The notes beneath the pieces are model-generated. The model was given only the letters and a program-made list of their open reading frames with translations, was not told the DNA's origin and searched no databases. 64,000 nt of DNA. Source: Reticulitermes speratus. Lineage: Eukaryota > Arthropoda > Insecta > Blattodea > Rhinotermitidae. Of the stretch, positions 35,501 to 42,200 are shown piece by piece. Made by a program: the position numbers and the translations under genes. The stretch's first letter is position 1. Each line of letters starts with the position of its first letter. The DNA lies in the NCBI GenBank assembly GCA_021186555.1, contig JAJKFL010000006.1:1661501-1725500 (forward strand). The letters are read 5' to 3'.

Positions 35501-36209
35501 TAGTGCAATAACAAGTAGTCTCGCTGTAGTGCAATAACAAGCTGTAGTGCAATCTACTTACTCTTAATGTATTCATAAACTGAAGATTATTTCACGAAAT
35601 TTGAGGCTCTCACAGCGATGCTGCTGAGATCAAGTCTTCTGGAATCTGACGCCGTGTTCTTGGGTGAGTAGTTCGCCACGTTCGAAAGATTGCAGTGCCT
35701 TTATCTCCAAGGTCAAGCAGTGCAAGGTCTCGTTGACTCCGGAAGACAAATGCACTCCGTCCTTCCGCAAGTTTGGAACTAGCACAGCATCACGTCCTGA
35801 AGCCTTGAACCTCAACTTTAATTTGCTCCTACCTGTCTACGATGTTGCAGTCCCACACGTGTGTTTAAGGGATACAATTTTCATACACTGGGAAGTGACT
35901 TGGAGGACTTACCTCGTGCTTCTTAGCCAGGATATAAACAATATTCTTCTGCGTGTCGGTGGCAATGATGTCCTTATTGTCGCCAGCGATGAAGTCCTTC
36001 TTTGAGAGCAGCTTGAGGTGCGTGCTGACCTCGTACTCACGGATGGTGTGGAGGGCGTCGTCGCGACGCACGTGCAGAAGCTTCACGCTGTTCTTACCGT
36101 AGCCATACTTCCCCAGCTCATAGCGTCCCTCAGCATCCTCGTCATCCCTGCGTCTGTTTCCGCTGTCTTTAATGCTGCGTGCCGTGTGCAGCTGCCCGTT
36201 GGCGTTCAT
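14341..36209 (-). CDS. Urate oxidase (uricase), complete five-exon gene
   Basis: Uricase oxidises urate to 5-hydroxyisourate in peroxisomes, the first step of purine-ring breakdown beyond urate. Exons are 35913-36209, 28771-28966, 21452-21638, 19652-19775 and 14341-14517, all GT-AG, with phases 0, 1, 2 and 0 joining perfectly, giving 326 residues (family usually about 300-350). Expected catalytic positions are present by comparison with known uricases: Lys39 (GYGKNS), Thr84-Asp85 (ATDTQKN), Phe186 (LKTTQSSF), Arg203 (ANDRIF), Gln252 (SPSVQNTLY), Asn278 and His280 (MPNKHYF). The C-terminus AKL is a peroxisomal targeting signal type 1. No frameshift or stop is seen in any exon, so the gene looks functional. 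What is odd is the surroundings: introns 1, 2 and 4 are 63-73% tandem repeat, and arrays or duplications touch the start codon, the exon 2 donor and the stop codon. Confidence 0.96.
14612..14860 (+). mobile_element. SINE, family F1, in uricase intron 4
   Basis: Contains TTTCCGACAGGGGATAAGGA, then AAGGCGGTCGGGGCGTGAAG, which align with the F1 copy at 8510-8770 on its minus strand and with 49565-49752. The tRNA-like head is not clear. It is antisense to uricase. Confidence 0.6.
14861..15374. other. Uricase intron 4, unassigned segment
   Basis: AT-rich with no repeat or exon recognised. Exons 4 and 5 join in phase, so no exon is missing. Confidence 0.5.
15375..17718. repeat. Minisatellite, 31-bp unit, in uricase intron 4
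   Basis: About 75 copies of a 31-bp unit containing TGTCACAGCAGGTGAGACAC and ACTACTGCA or ACTAGTGCG. Some units are 27 bp (GTGAGACAGACTAG). The order of variants near 15600-16150 is repeated near 16300-16860 at an offset of about 705 bp, so a block of about 22-23 units has been duplicated. Confidence 0.96.
17745..18645. repeat. Minisatellite, 29-bp unit, in uricase intron 4
   Basis: About 31 copies of a 29-bp unit with CAAGCACTACAG, TTCGTTATGCACC or TACGTTATGCACC. It starts only about 30 bases after the previous array but its unit is unrelated. All three plus frames are open and are not genes. Confidence 0.96.
18646..19651. other. Uricase intron 4, right part
   Basis: Unique-looking AT-rich DNA. 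No exon or repeat recognised. Confidence 0.5.
19652..19775 (-). CDS. Uricase exon 4
   Basis: The exon is 124 nt between acceptor TTCTGGTTACAG and donor GAACAG|GTAAGG. It encodes residues 228-268: KTVKQCILEQFAGPPGTG, then IFSPSVQNTLYLAERMIL and DKVEQ, with active-site Gln252. It ends in phase 0. Confidence 0.95.
19776..20464. other. Uricase intron 3, left part
   Basis: No exon needed or seen. A C14-like run is at about 20186-20200, followed by a pyrimidine-rich AT stretch. Confidence 0.45.
20465..20770. mobile_element. Dispersed repeat fragment in uricase intron 3
   Basis: The segment around CCGATACGTTGTCCCGAAAC and GCGTAATACCCCAGAAGACC reads in translation like the degenerate DGTDTLSRNVGKQL and FWGITRRRV texts that I recall as common in cockroach and termite genomes. 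It is non-coding here. The CCCAGAAGA end resembles the element at 42066-42200. Confidence 0.45.
21120..21245 (+). mobile_element. Dispersed repeat D2, copy 1
   Basis: Contains ACGTGGCTGCGGGTCGGC and CAGTCAAGCTTTGTCTTTCA. A related copy lies in reverse orientation at 59430-59530. Translated it gives TWLRVG and LSSVKLCLSLN, versus TWLEYR and ISSAKLCLLL in the other copy. Confidence 0.5.
21452..21638 (-). CDS. Uricase exon 3
   Basis: The exon is 187 nt (2 + 61 codons + 2). It encodes ERPKIIGGLRDLRVLKTTQ, SSFTDFIQDEYRTL, ANDRIFSTVV and WEYSTANDVDFDCVW with active-site Phe186 and Arg203. The acceptor (TTCCAAAACAG) has a weak pyrimidine tract; the donor CTG|GTAAGT is strong. Confidence 0.95.
21639..21844. 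other. Uricase intron 2, segment next to exon 3
   Basis: AT-rich; a stretch with TTGGTAAATATTGA occurs twice (near 21740 and 21800), a short local duplication. Nothing else seen. Confidence 0.4.
21845..22676. repeat. Minisatellite, 49-bp unit, in uricase intron 2
   Basis: About 17 copies of a 49-bp unit with TTTTCACCCGGTGGCAGTAG and CACTAGTACACACAATAC. Copies are nearly identical, indicating recent expansion. Confidence 0.96.
22795..23385. repeat. A-rich tandem array, 17-20-bp unit
   Basis: About 28 copies of ACATCCACACCTTAACAAAA with frequent short forms, changing to an ACACAATACAAAAA / CACATTACAAAAACACC pattern after 23290. Confidence 0.9.
23386..23578. repeat. Probable 3' tail of the adjacent LINE
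   Basis: Contains repeated CTTCACTTCACATCACTTCA-like sequence just 3' of the reverse-transcriptase fragment (minus orientation). It may be the element's 3' untranslated region with a microsatellite tail. Confidence 0.4.
23579..24430 (-). mobile_element. LINE reverse-transcriptase fragment in uricase intron 2
   Basis: Minus-strand coding shows LSPLLFFDYVNDIW, then RLFADDCIIYR (the catalytic FADD box near 24330-24350), NEMRINPGKSKAVSFNR, LVRPILEYGAVCWDPYREGQ and KYSFVNRTTKSWNQ. This is the palm, thumb and C-terminal tail of a non-LTR retrotransposon of the jockey/CR1/L2 type. One in-frame TAA separates the first box from FADD, and everything upstream is missing, so it is a dead 5'-truncated copy. 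From memory it is close to elements common in Blattodea. Confidence 0.88.
24535..25437. repeat. Minisatellite, 31-bp unit, in uricase intron 2
   Basis: About 29 copies of a 31-bp unit with ATGAATGTTCACAGCTGTGT and TACATGCAGTT or TACATGTAGTT. Each unit has the palindromic E-box CAGCTG. It begins about 100 bases upstream of the LINE fragment. Confidence 0.96.
25438..25921. other. Uricase intron 2, unassigned segment
   Basis: No exon or repeat recognised between two arrays. Confidence 0.5.
25922..27370. repeat. Minisatellite, 19-bp unit, in uricase intron 2
   Basis: About 76 copies of ACTGAGTGTCACAGACTGC-type units. A five-to-six-unit motif including GAGTGACACAGAATGTACTG recurs near 26280, 26630, 26805 and 26940, showing block amplification. 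From about 27085 onward the unit is uniformly CTGAGTCACACAGACCGCA, so each of about 15 units carries TGAGTCA, the AP-1 consensus. Confidence 0.96.
27432..28760. repeat. Minisatellite, 45/41-bp unit, beginning ten bases from the uricase exon 2 donor
   Basis: About 30 copies of a 45-bp unit with GCCGTAGCACAGTACACG and TCACATGACGTATCCTACTG; a 41-bp form lacks GTTT. Each unit has ACGTCA and TGACGT in inverted orientation two bases apart, that is paired CRE half-sites. The last unit ends about ten bases inside intron 2 next to the donor at 28770. Confidence 0.96.
28771..28966 (-). CDS. Uricase exon 2
   Basis: The exon is 196 nt from acceptor CATTTTGCAG to donor GGAACG|GTGAGT and ends in phase 1. 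It encodes residues 100-164 plus one base: ESPEKFALLVCSHFL, then VHVEEYPWERL, DHNHAFIFSPRAF and CTVTQKRN, all standard uricase blocks. A 45-bp minisatellite starts only about ten bases into the following intron. Confidence 0.95.
28967..29544. other. Uricase intron 1, segment next to exon 2
   Basis: No extra exon needed. The part 29185-29415 (CACCTACGCCTCGGTCTCG and following) resembles a non-coding insect dispersed repeat I recall, but I cannot prove it. Confidence 0.35.
29545..30185. repeat. Minisatellite, 51-bp unit, in uricase intron 1
   Basis: About 12 copies of a 51-bp unit with GTTGACTTGGTGTATGAAAG and CAGCTGATGATGAGCAAGTA. The first seven are almost identical; those after 29860 carry deletions and substitutions. 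As 51 is a multiple of three, a plus frame (GVDLVYESTTADDEQV) and three minus frames stay open, but nothing else suggests coding. Confidence 0.95.
30186..30834. other. Uricase intron 1, unassigned segment
   Basis: AT-rich. Near 30590-30620 GACCTTAGGGTGACA / GACCTTAGAGTCATC is a short duplication. No exon recognised. Confidence 0.4.
30835..34108. repeat. Minisatellite, 38-bp unit, in uricase intron 1
   Basis: About 86 copies of a 38-bp unit with ACTAGTATAGCACACCTTCA and ACACGTATATAACAAAGT. A common variant has ACTATTATAG. Clusters of single-base indels near 31500-31790 and 32735-32800 contrast with near-perfect copies elsewhere and look like assembly error. Confidence 0.97.
34229..34383 (-). 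mobile_element. LINE reverse-transcriptase C-terminal fragment in uricase intron 1
   Basis: Minus-strand translation gives LLSKNVNIKMYKNTILPVVL then YGLETWSL, the conserved SKN-KIYKT-ILPVVLYGCETW segment of insect endonuclease/reverse-transcriptase LINEs. It is probably the same element type as 3304-3590. Upstream it passes into ACYAVVQNFF and then into the 18-bp array. It is a dead fragment. Confidence 0.8.
34384..35553. repeat. Minisatellite, 18-bp unit, adjoining a LINE fragment
   Basis: About 65 copies of CAAGCTGTAGTGCAATAA. The minus-strand unit reads ACYCTT per 18 bp and runs into the LINE text ACYAVVQNFF with no spacer. One internal interruption with ATAAATATGCATAACG is at 35018-35034, and several 17-bp units are at 35245-35325 and 35440-35465. 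Interrupted copies at 35510-35525 mark the far end. Confidence 0.96.
35600..35830 (+). mobile_element. Dispersed repeat D1, copy 1, next to uricase exon 1
   Basis: TCTCACAGCGATGCTGCTGA through GACGCCGTGTTCTTGGGT aligns with 42069-42150 (TCTCGCAGCGGTGTTGTTAA, GACGCCGTGTTTTTGGGT). The right part reads like LTPEDKCTPSFRKFGT, a text typical of a non-autonomous insect repeat. It ends about 80 bases from the exon 1 donor. Confidence 0.55.
35913..36209 (-). CDS. Uricase exon 1, N-terminal third
   Basis: The exon has 99 codons from ATG at 36209 to donor CACGAG|GTAAGT. Residues 1-28 are a hydrophilic extension (RRRDDEDAEG), then the tunnelling-fold domain starts at RYELGKYGYGKNSVKLLHV with catalytic Lys39. 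LKLLSKKDF and IIATDTQKNIVYILAKKHE follow, with Thr84-Asp85 of the active site. It ends in phase 0. This ATG is the first in-frame one downstream of a duplicated leader; an upstream copy of the same ATG opens a five-codon uORF. Confidence 0.95.
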
Positions 36210-36274
36210 CCTGCAATTGCCACAATCACACTGTCCTGTTCATCCTGCAATTGCCACAATCACACTGTCCTGTT
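36207..36274 (-). repeat. Exact 34-bp tandem duplication containing the uricase start codon
   Basis: The segment 36207-36240 is repeated without change at 36241-36274. On the mRNA strand each copy ends with GCAATTGCAGGATG. The upstream ATG (36243) opens a uORF of five codons, MNRTV then TGA (36243-36226). The duplication also doubles an acceptor-like TTGCAG. It looks like a two-copy, newborn minisatellite. Confidence 0.93.
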
Positions 36275-36315
36275 CTTCACTTGTGCTTTGTTTAACAGAG
36301 CTTTCACAAGCTCAG

Positions 36316-36322
36316 ATTATAA
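36316..36322 (-). promoter_or_regulatory. Possible TATA box of uricase
   Basis: On the minus strand GATATTATAATCTGAG lies about 107 bases upstream of the ATG. A start about 30 bases downstream would give a leader of about 80 nt that includes the duplicated segment. This is weak evidence based on spacing only. Confidence 0.3.
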
Positions 36323-36754
36323 TATCGAAATGAATGGAAACGCTGTGCAATTGACCGGTCATGGCTTTGGGAAAACTAACCCAACATTTTTAAGGCAATG
36401 GGGAAAACCAGAAGAAACCTCAGCCAGGATTGCAGGCGGCCCAGCCGAGACTCTGACAGGGCACTTCCTAAGTTGAAGTTGTAAACATTACCCCTTGACC
36501 GAAACGTCCCTTCCACTCTGTCTTGGCACAGTGTTGTCTGCTTTAATAACGTGAGCATCCGACAGTTTGTGGGTCTCAGTTCACTTTCATAATTGCCATG
36601 CAGGCCTGTGCAGGCCTGTGATGCTGACAGGAATTTGGCATACAGCTTCAGATCACACGAGGTCAACCTTATGAAGACTGAAGACAGAACACGAGAAAAA
36701 GAATGAGAAAAAGAAGAAGAAGGAATTAGAAGCATTGAATTGATTGTTACGGGC

Positions 36755-36935
36755 GGAAACGGAAAATTTACTGCTGTGAATGTTCCCAGGCAGTGCCCAT
36801 TTGTCTTTCCGGTAAAGGTGGAGCCTATCTTTTCCAGAAAGACAAATGGCAACTGCCTGGGAAATTCAGAGAAATTAATCCACATTTTATATACAGATTC
36901 AGTTCGTATCGCGCAGGAAGTATTCTGTAGCCATT
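36755..36935. mobile_element. Foldback element / dispersed repeat D3, copy 1, upstream of uricase
   Basis: Arms 36783-36812 and 36834-36863 are inverted copies, 27 of 30 matching, around a 21-base loop. The left part (AAATTTACTGCTGTGAATGT, TTCCCAGG, GGTAAAGGT) and the right part (ATATACAGATTCAGTTCGTA) both recur at 51828-52045. It is probably a small non-autonomous element. Confidence 0.6.
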
Positions 36936-37189
36936 ACAATAGCAAGCGGTTAGAAACGCTTAATGAAAAGAAAAACTTTTTTGTGGCAAATCAAATGAGA
37001 GAAAAAACTGCAGAGGTAAATTTTGTACAGCTTTCGTGCTATTGACATATATTGTGACCAACAAGTTGCACATACATATTGACAACAGAAAACTCTCGTA
37101 CATATTTCGGCTATTGTCTACAGCCGTCTTCAACACTAAAAAAAGTACACAGTGTTGATATAGAACTTTGTCATAAGTAGGTGGTAATA

Positions 37190-37650
37190 TATGTATTGGC
37201 AGCACACATTAGAAGATCTACGTACAGTGTTACATAAAAATATGTATTGGCAGCACACATTAGAAGATTACGTACATGTTACATAAAAATATGTATTGGC
37301 AGCACACCATTAGAAGATCTACGTAGAGTGTTACTAAAAATTGTATTGGCAGCACACCATTAGAAATCTACGTACAGTGTTACATAAAATATGTATGGCA
37401 GCACACCATTAGAAGATCTACGTACAGTGTTACATAAAAATATGTATTGGCAGCACACCATTAGAAGATCTACGTACAGTGTTACATAAAAATATGTATT
37501 GGCAGCACACCATTAGAAGATCTACGTACAGTGTTACATAAAAATATGTATTGGCAGCACACCATTAGAAGATCTACGTATAGTGTTACATAAAAATATG
37601 TATTGGCAGCACACCATTAGAAGATCTACGTACAGTGTTACATAAAAAAG
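37190..37650. repeat. Minisatellite, 52-bp unit
   Basis: About nine copies of a 52-bp unit with GATCTACGTACAGTGTTACA and ATATGTATTGGCAGCACACC. The first copies (37230-37400) have many deletions; the last five are near identical. Confidence 0.95.
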
Positions 37651-38089
37651 CAAGGCAGACCTGATAGATGGCTACATATTGACTGCTTGAATAGTCAGTC
37701 GTTATGGGAATTCACTTCGCGTCTCAACGTGTTCCAAGTGTTCGAGGTCAGAGGTTTATATCAGAATGAGGTCTTGTTAGCAGATGTTGAGGTTAACACA
37801 GCAGTCTGTTGTGCCAAGACACGTGAGCGACACGTTGTAATGTTGCACTGTTTTACGACGCTGTCGACTGTTGGAAAAATACAGTGTTGGATGATAAGAA
37901 TATCAGTGAATAATGAACTGGAAAGGACGTGGAAGGAAGCGGCTGTGTCTTGATTTGGGGTACTATAGCAGGATTTGATTCGAGGTCCTGAGGAGAAAGA
38001 CGGAAGTTCTCAATTAGGACAGCAATCTCTGGGCCGAGATAAGAGCCCAGGACCTCTGGAATACAAACTGAAACTGCAAATCTTTTGAT
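37651..38089. other. Unassigned DNA between two arrays
   Basis: No recognised gene. The last 60 bases already contain degenerate copies of the next array's motif. Confidence 0.4.
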
Positions 38090-39715
38090 GGCAACATTGC
38101 TCTCCGGCACAGAACACTGCACAGTGTACACAGACAGATGGTAACATTGCTGTCCGGCACAGAACACTGCACATTGCTGTCCGGCACAGAACACTGCACA
38201 TTGCTGTCCGGTACAGAACACTGCACATTGCTCTCCGGTACAGAACACTGCACATTGCTGTCCGGTACAAAACACTGCACATTGCTGTCCGGTACAAAAC
38301 ACTGCACATTGCTGTCCGGTACAGAACACTGCACATTGCTGTCCGGTACAGAACACTGCACAATGCTGTCCGGTACAGAACACTGGACATTGCTGTCCGG
38401 TACAGAACACTGCACATTGCTCTCCGGTACAGAACACTGCACATTGCTGTCCGGTACAGAACACTGCACATTGCTGTCCGGTACAGAACACTGCACATTG
38501 CTGTCCGGTACAGAACACTGCACATTGCTGTCCGGTACAGAACACTGGACATTGCTGTCCGGTACAGAACACTGCACATTGCTGTCCGGTACAGAACACT
38601 GCACATTGCTGTCCGGTACAGAACACTGCACATTGCTGTCCGGTACAGAACACTGCACATTGCTGTCCGGTACAGAACACTGCACATTGCTGTCCGGTAC
38701 AGAACACTGCACATTGCTGTCCGGTACAGAACACTGCACATTGCTGTCCGGTACAGAACACTGCACATTGCTGTCCGGTACAGAACACTGCACATTGCTG
38801 TCCGGTACAGAACACTGCACATTGCTGTCCGGTACAGAACACTGCACATTGCTGTCCGGTACAGAACACTGCACATTGCTGTCCGGTACAGAACACTGCA
38901 CATTGCTGTCCGGTACAGAACACTGGACATTGCTGTCCGGTACAGAACACTGCACATTGCTGTCCGGTACAGAACACTGCACATTGCTGTCCGGTACAGA
39001 ACACTGCACATTGCTGTCCGGTACAGAACACTGCACATTGCTGTCCGGTACAGAACACTGCACATTGCTGTCCGGTACAGAACACTGCACATTGCTGTCC
39101 GGTACAGAACACTGCACATTGCTGTCCGGTACAGAACACTGCACATTGCTGTCCGGTACAGAACACTGCACATTGCTGTCCGGTACAGAACACTGCACAT
39201 TGCTGTCCGGTACAGAACACTGCACATTGCTGTCCGGTACAGAACACTGCACATTGCTGTCCGGTACAGAACACTGCACATTGCTGTCCGGTACAGAACA
39301 CTGACATTGCTCTCCGGTACAGAACACTGTACATTGCTGTCCGGTACAGAACACTGCACATTGCTGTCCGGTACAGAACACTGCACATTGCTCTCCGGTA
39401 CAGAACACTGCACATTGCTGTCCGGTACAGAACACTGCACATTGCTGTCCGGTACAGAACACTGACATTGCTGTCCGGTACAGAACACTGCACATTGCTG
39501 TCCGGTACAGAACACTGCACATTGCTCGTCCGGTACAGAACACTGCACATTGCTGTCCGGTACAGAACACTGCACATTGCTGTCCGGTACAGAACACTGC
39601 ACATTGCTGTCCGGTAAGAACACTGCACATTGCTGTCCGGTACAGAACACTGCACATTGCTGTCCGGTACAGAACACTGCACATTGCTGTCCGGTACAGA
39701 ACACTGCACAGTGTA
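38090..39715. repeat. Minisatellite, 27-bp unit
   Basis: About 60 copies of a 27-bp unit with ATTGCTGTCCGGTACAGAAC and ACTGCAC. It is nearly perfect, with rare CTCTCC, ACAAAAC and TGGAC variants. Because 27 is a multiple of three and the unit has no stop in four frames, it gives open frames of 388 to 618 codons on both strands. These are not credible proteins. Confidence 0.97.
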
Positions 39716-40310
39716 TACAGACAGAAAATTAATTGGAAAATATTAAAATTATTAAATAATTAACGAAGTGCCCGCCATACAATGGGCCTCCAAAATACTC
39801 ACGCGCTACTCCACAGTCTCTTTCATCATTCTGTTATTTATCCTTACACCAACCCAAGCGTTAATTTCATCTATCGATGTGCTGCCATCTTTTTGTGCTA
39901 TGTTGTATTACATGTTCGATGCTCAACTGTTTCTTCAGCCTTAACCAAACTTGAATTTTTCTGAACACATTTTACTAAAACGCATCAATAACATTCAAAA
40001 AATATGTCCAGCGGGAGCTGAGGTGCAGACGGACGGAGAGGCATGACAGCGGTAACAATAGCTTTTCGCAGCTTTACGAAAGCGACTAGAAACTTCTTCG
40101 CCAAAAGCGCGTGCCCCACACTGGATACACAACCCGGTAACATTAACTGCCACGCCAAACAAAGTGTAAGAACGACGCACCTTACATGAACATACAAGTC
40201 GGACGTAATGCTTTCCACGGCAACCAGGGAATGACTTACTACTTCACTCTGTCACTCATCATTCACATCAAGGGTACTTTAGAAGGCAGATTTTAGCCGC
40301 TGAGTTTTGT
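39716..40310. other. Unassigned DNA
   Basis: No gene or repeat recognised. A (GT)13 microsatellite begins at 40311. Confidence 0.4.
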
Positions 40311-40336
40311 TGTGTGTGTGTGTGTGTGTGTGTGTG
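40311..40336. repeat. (GT)n microsatellite
   Basis: About 13 GT dinucleotides without interruption. Confidence 0.95.
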
Positions 40337-40434
40337 AAGGGCCCCGCAGTGGATGCTACGGACGCACCGCAGCCTTAAAGCTTGTTGTGCAACCCTGTGA
40401 TGAAGATGATTCGTTTTTTCCGTTTTTCCAAGTA

Positions 40435-40625
40435 ATGGAGCACCGATGGAATGAAAATGACAGGGGAAAACCGACGTACTCGGGGAAAAACTTGTCCCAT
40501 TGCCACTTCGTCCACCACAAATCCCACATTGACTGACCCGGGACCGAACCCGGGCCTCCGCGGTGTAGACGCTGAGTTACTGTCACTCCTGCTCAACCTG
40601 TCCTTCTGCAGACACAGACTGCTAA
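40435..40625 (-). mobile_element. tRNA-derived SINE, family F2
   Basis: Box B CGGGTTCGGTCC on the minus strand (40541-40552) and a box-A-like GTGACAGTAACTCAGCG. The body has GTGGGATTTGTGGTGGACGA, then CCCCTGTCATTTTCATTCCA. I recall this body as frequent in cockroach genomes. Confidence 0.82.
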
Positions 40626-40639
40626 CGAAGTATGAAAGG

Positions 40640-41070
40640 CAGACCTACACATAACTTAACACGTGGACGCATTCGCTCTTTTGTGATTGTGTAAAGATCT
40701 CAAAAACAGCAAACATTTGGGAAAGAGAGTGGCGCAATTAGCACACTCGTTCCACTTGTCTCAAACTTTCACCCAAAATACTCTTGCTTCGATAAATGTT
40801 TAGCAAGTTGTGAAGGATGCAGGTATTCATGTAAATTGTCTGTTGCTCTTGTCCAGTCCTAACTAAAATGGGAATATGTCAACAAATTTTAGTAAAAGCT
40901 CAAAGTCACAAATTTTATTAAACTCCGTTAAGCAGTTTTCGAGGTGTTAGCAAGCGGACAAACAACACGAACCTAATAGGATCGCTCTTGCAAATTTCCT
41001 TCGAGCAAGAACCAAAACAGTTTTCTCGGTTACAGACGTATTTGCCACTCACGATCAGTAAACGGCACAC
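40640..41070. other. Unassigned DNA
   Basis: AT-rich with no recognised feature. Confidence 0.4.
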
Positions 41071-41290
41071 CCTTTCGAGAGCTAAGGTTCTGACAGCGAT
41101 AATCGTAAAGTGCTTGACCCTGAAGATGGAGGCCATAGGATTCCTCGAAGTGTCGGTGTCTGTTTACCAGTCAACAATGTGTAACACCAGAAGACTTGAA
41201 TCTTGTGTGCATTCTCCTTTTCGGAACTAAGAACTGTTAGAGAAATATTATAAAATACACAGAAGATGTGAATCTGCATCAGCTGCAATT
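41071..41290 (+). mobile_element. Dispersed insect repeat fragment
   Basis: Plus-strand translation reads KVLTAIIVKCLTLKMEAIGF and LESCVHSPFRN, a text I recall from a very common insect (cockroach/termite) dispersed element of unknown class. It is non-coding here. Confidence 0.5.
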
Positions 41291-42065
41291 CATCTGCAAC
41301 ACCGGGGAACTTTCAATATCAGTTCGATTCCCGATAAGGTCCCAGACTGTCCTCTACTCCACAACGTCCAAACCCGCTCTGTGCCACTCCGTCTCCTACC
41401 AAAATGCACCAGGGTCGTCAGTGACCTGTTAGCGCAATGTACCGCCGAGGTTTAGAATTTGGGGAGCTGTACCTTGACGCCCCCATTCTCCGTGGCGTGA
41501 TGATTAATAACACACAAAGTCAAAATTACCAAACCCCACAGAAAAGAGGATTTATTTCACTGCAAACACAACGCTGCGAATGCTGCTGACATATAGTCGC
41601 TGTTTATCTCTATAATCGTAAGAAGTACAGTGTGGGTAAAACAGACAGTCTTTGATGATAAAGCAGGCGGTACACATAGTAACCACAGCGCCTGGCTAGT
41701 GTCCAGGGTCAGCCTCTCACCTGTTAACGTGACACAGAGCCTCACTGACAGCTCAGTGGGCATCCACAGCGACGATAGGACGAAATACTGCGCAGTGGCA
41801 CAGCGAGCTGCTGTCTGCGGTGTGTATTGCTAGTGCAGTGATTTTCACAGACCTTTCAATTCGAACTGGAAGATTAACTGACAAAACAAACCATCTCTTA
41901 TCGCCCGACGTTATTAAGATAAAGGCTATTACCAAAGCTGCAAGCTACACTAGCGAAACATGAGTTCAGCTTCCTTATCATGCAGACAAGGGACATTACT
42001 AATGCCAAGTCGATCAGGGTTTGCCTCTCGGCACGTGTCAGGAACACAGCTGCATGGCAAGACTT
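41291..42065. other. Unassigned DNA with a fragment related to the 114-bp array
   Basis: CAGTTCGATTCCC (about 41317-41329) is box-B-like but no head is clear. The part 41575-41650 (reverse strand CCCACACTGTACTTC, ATAAACAGCGACTAT) is related to the unit of the array at 56309-59030. Confidence 0.4.
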
Positions 42066-42200
42066 AAGGCTCTCGCAGCGGTGTTGTTAAGGATTCAGGT
42101 CTTCTAGGATGTGACGCCGTGTTTTTGGGTACGAGGTTCACGATGTTTCGAAGAAAAGGAGCGTCACATCCCAGAAGAACTAAAGCATTATCCTTAACAT
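42066..42200. mobile_element. Dispersed repeat D1, copy 2, foldback type
   Basis: Inverted arms GTCTTCTAGGATGTGACGC (42099-42117) and GCGTCACATCCCAGAAGAAC (42161-42180) flank a loop of about 43 bases. Outer arms TTAAGGAT and ATCCTTAA extend the structure. The left half matches 35600-35690. Confidence 0.6.

Noticed and set aside
35664..36005. Plus-strand ORF across uricase exon 1
   Set aside because: It is a shadow of uricase exon 1 plus a dispersed repeat; the minus strand has conserved catalytic residues and splice sites.
37853..39709. Open frames of 388 to 618 codons on both strands
   Set aside because: They are the 27-bp array read in several frames at once. Nothing but the repeat is present, and the same DNA is open in four frames.
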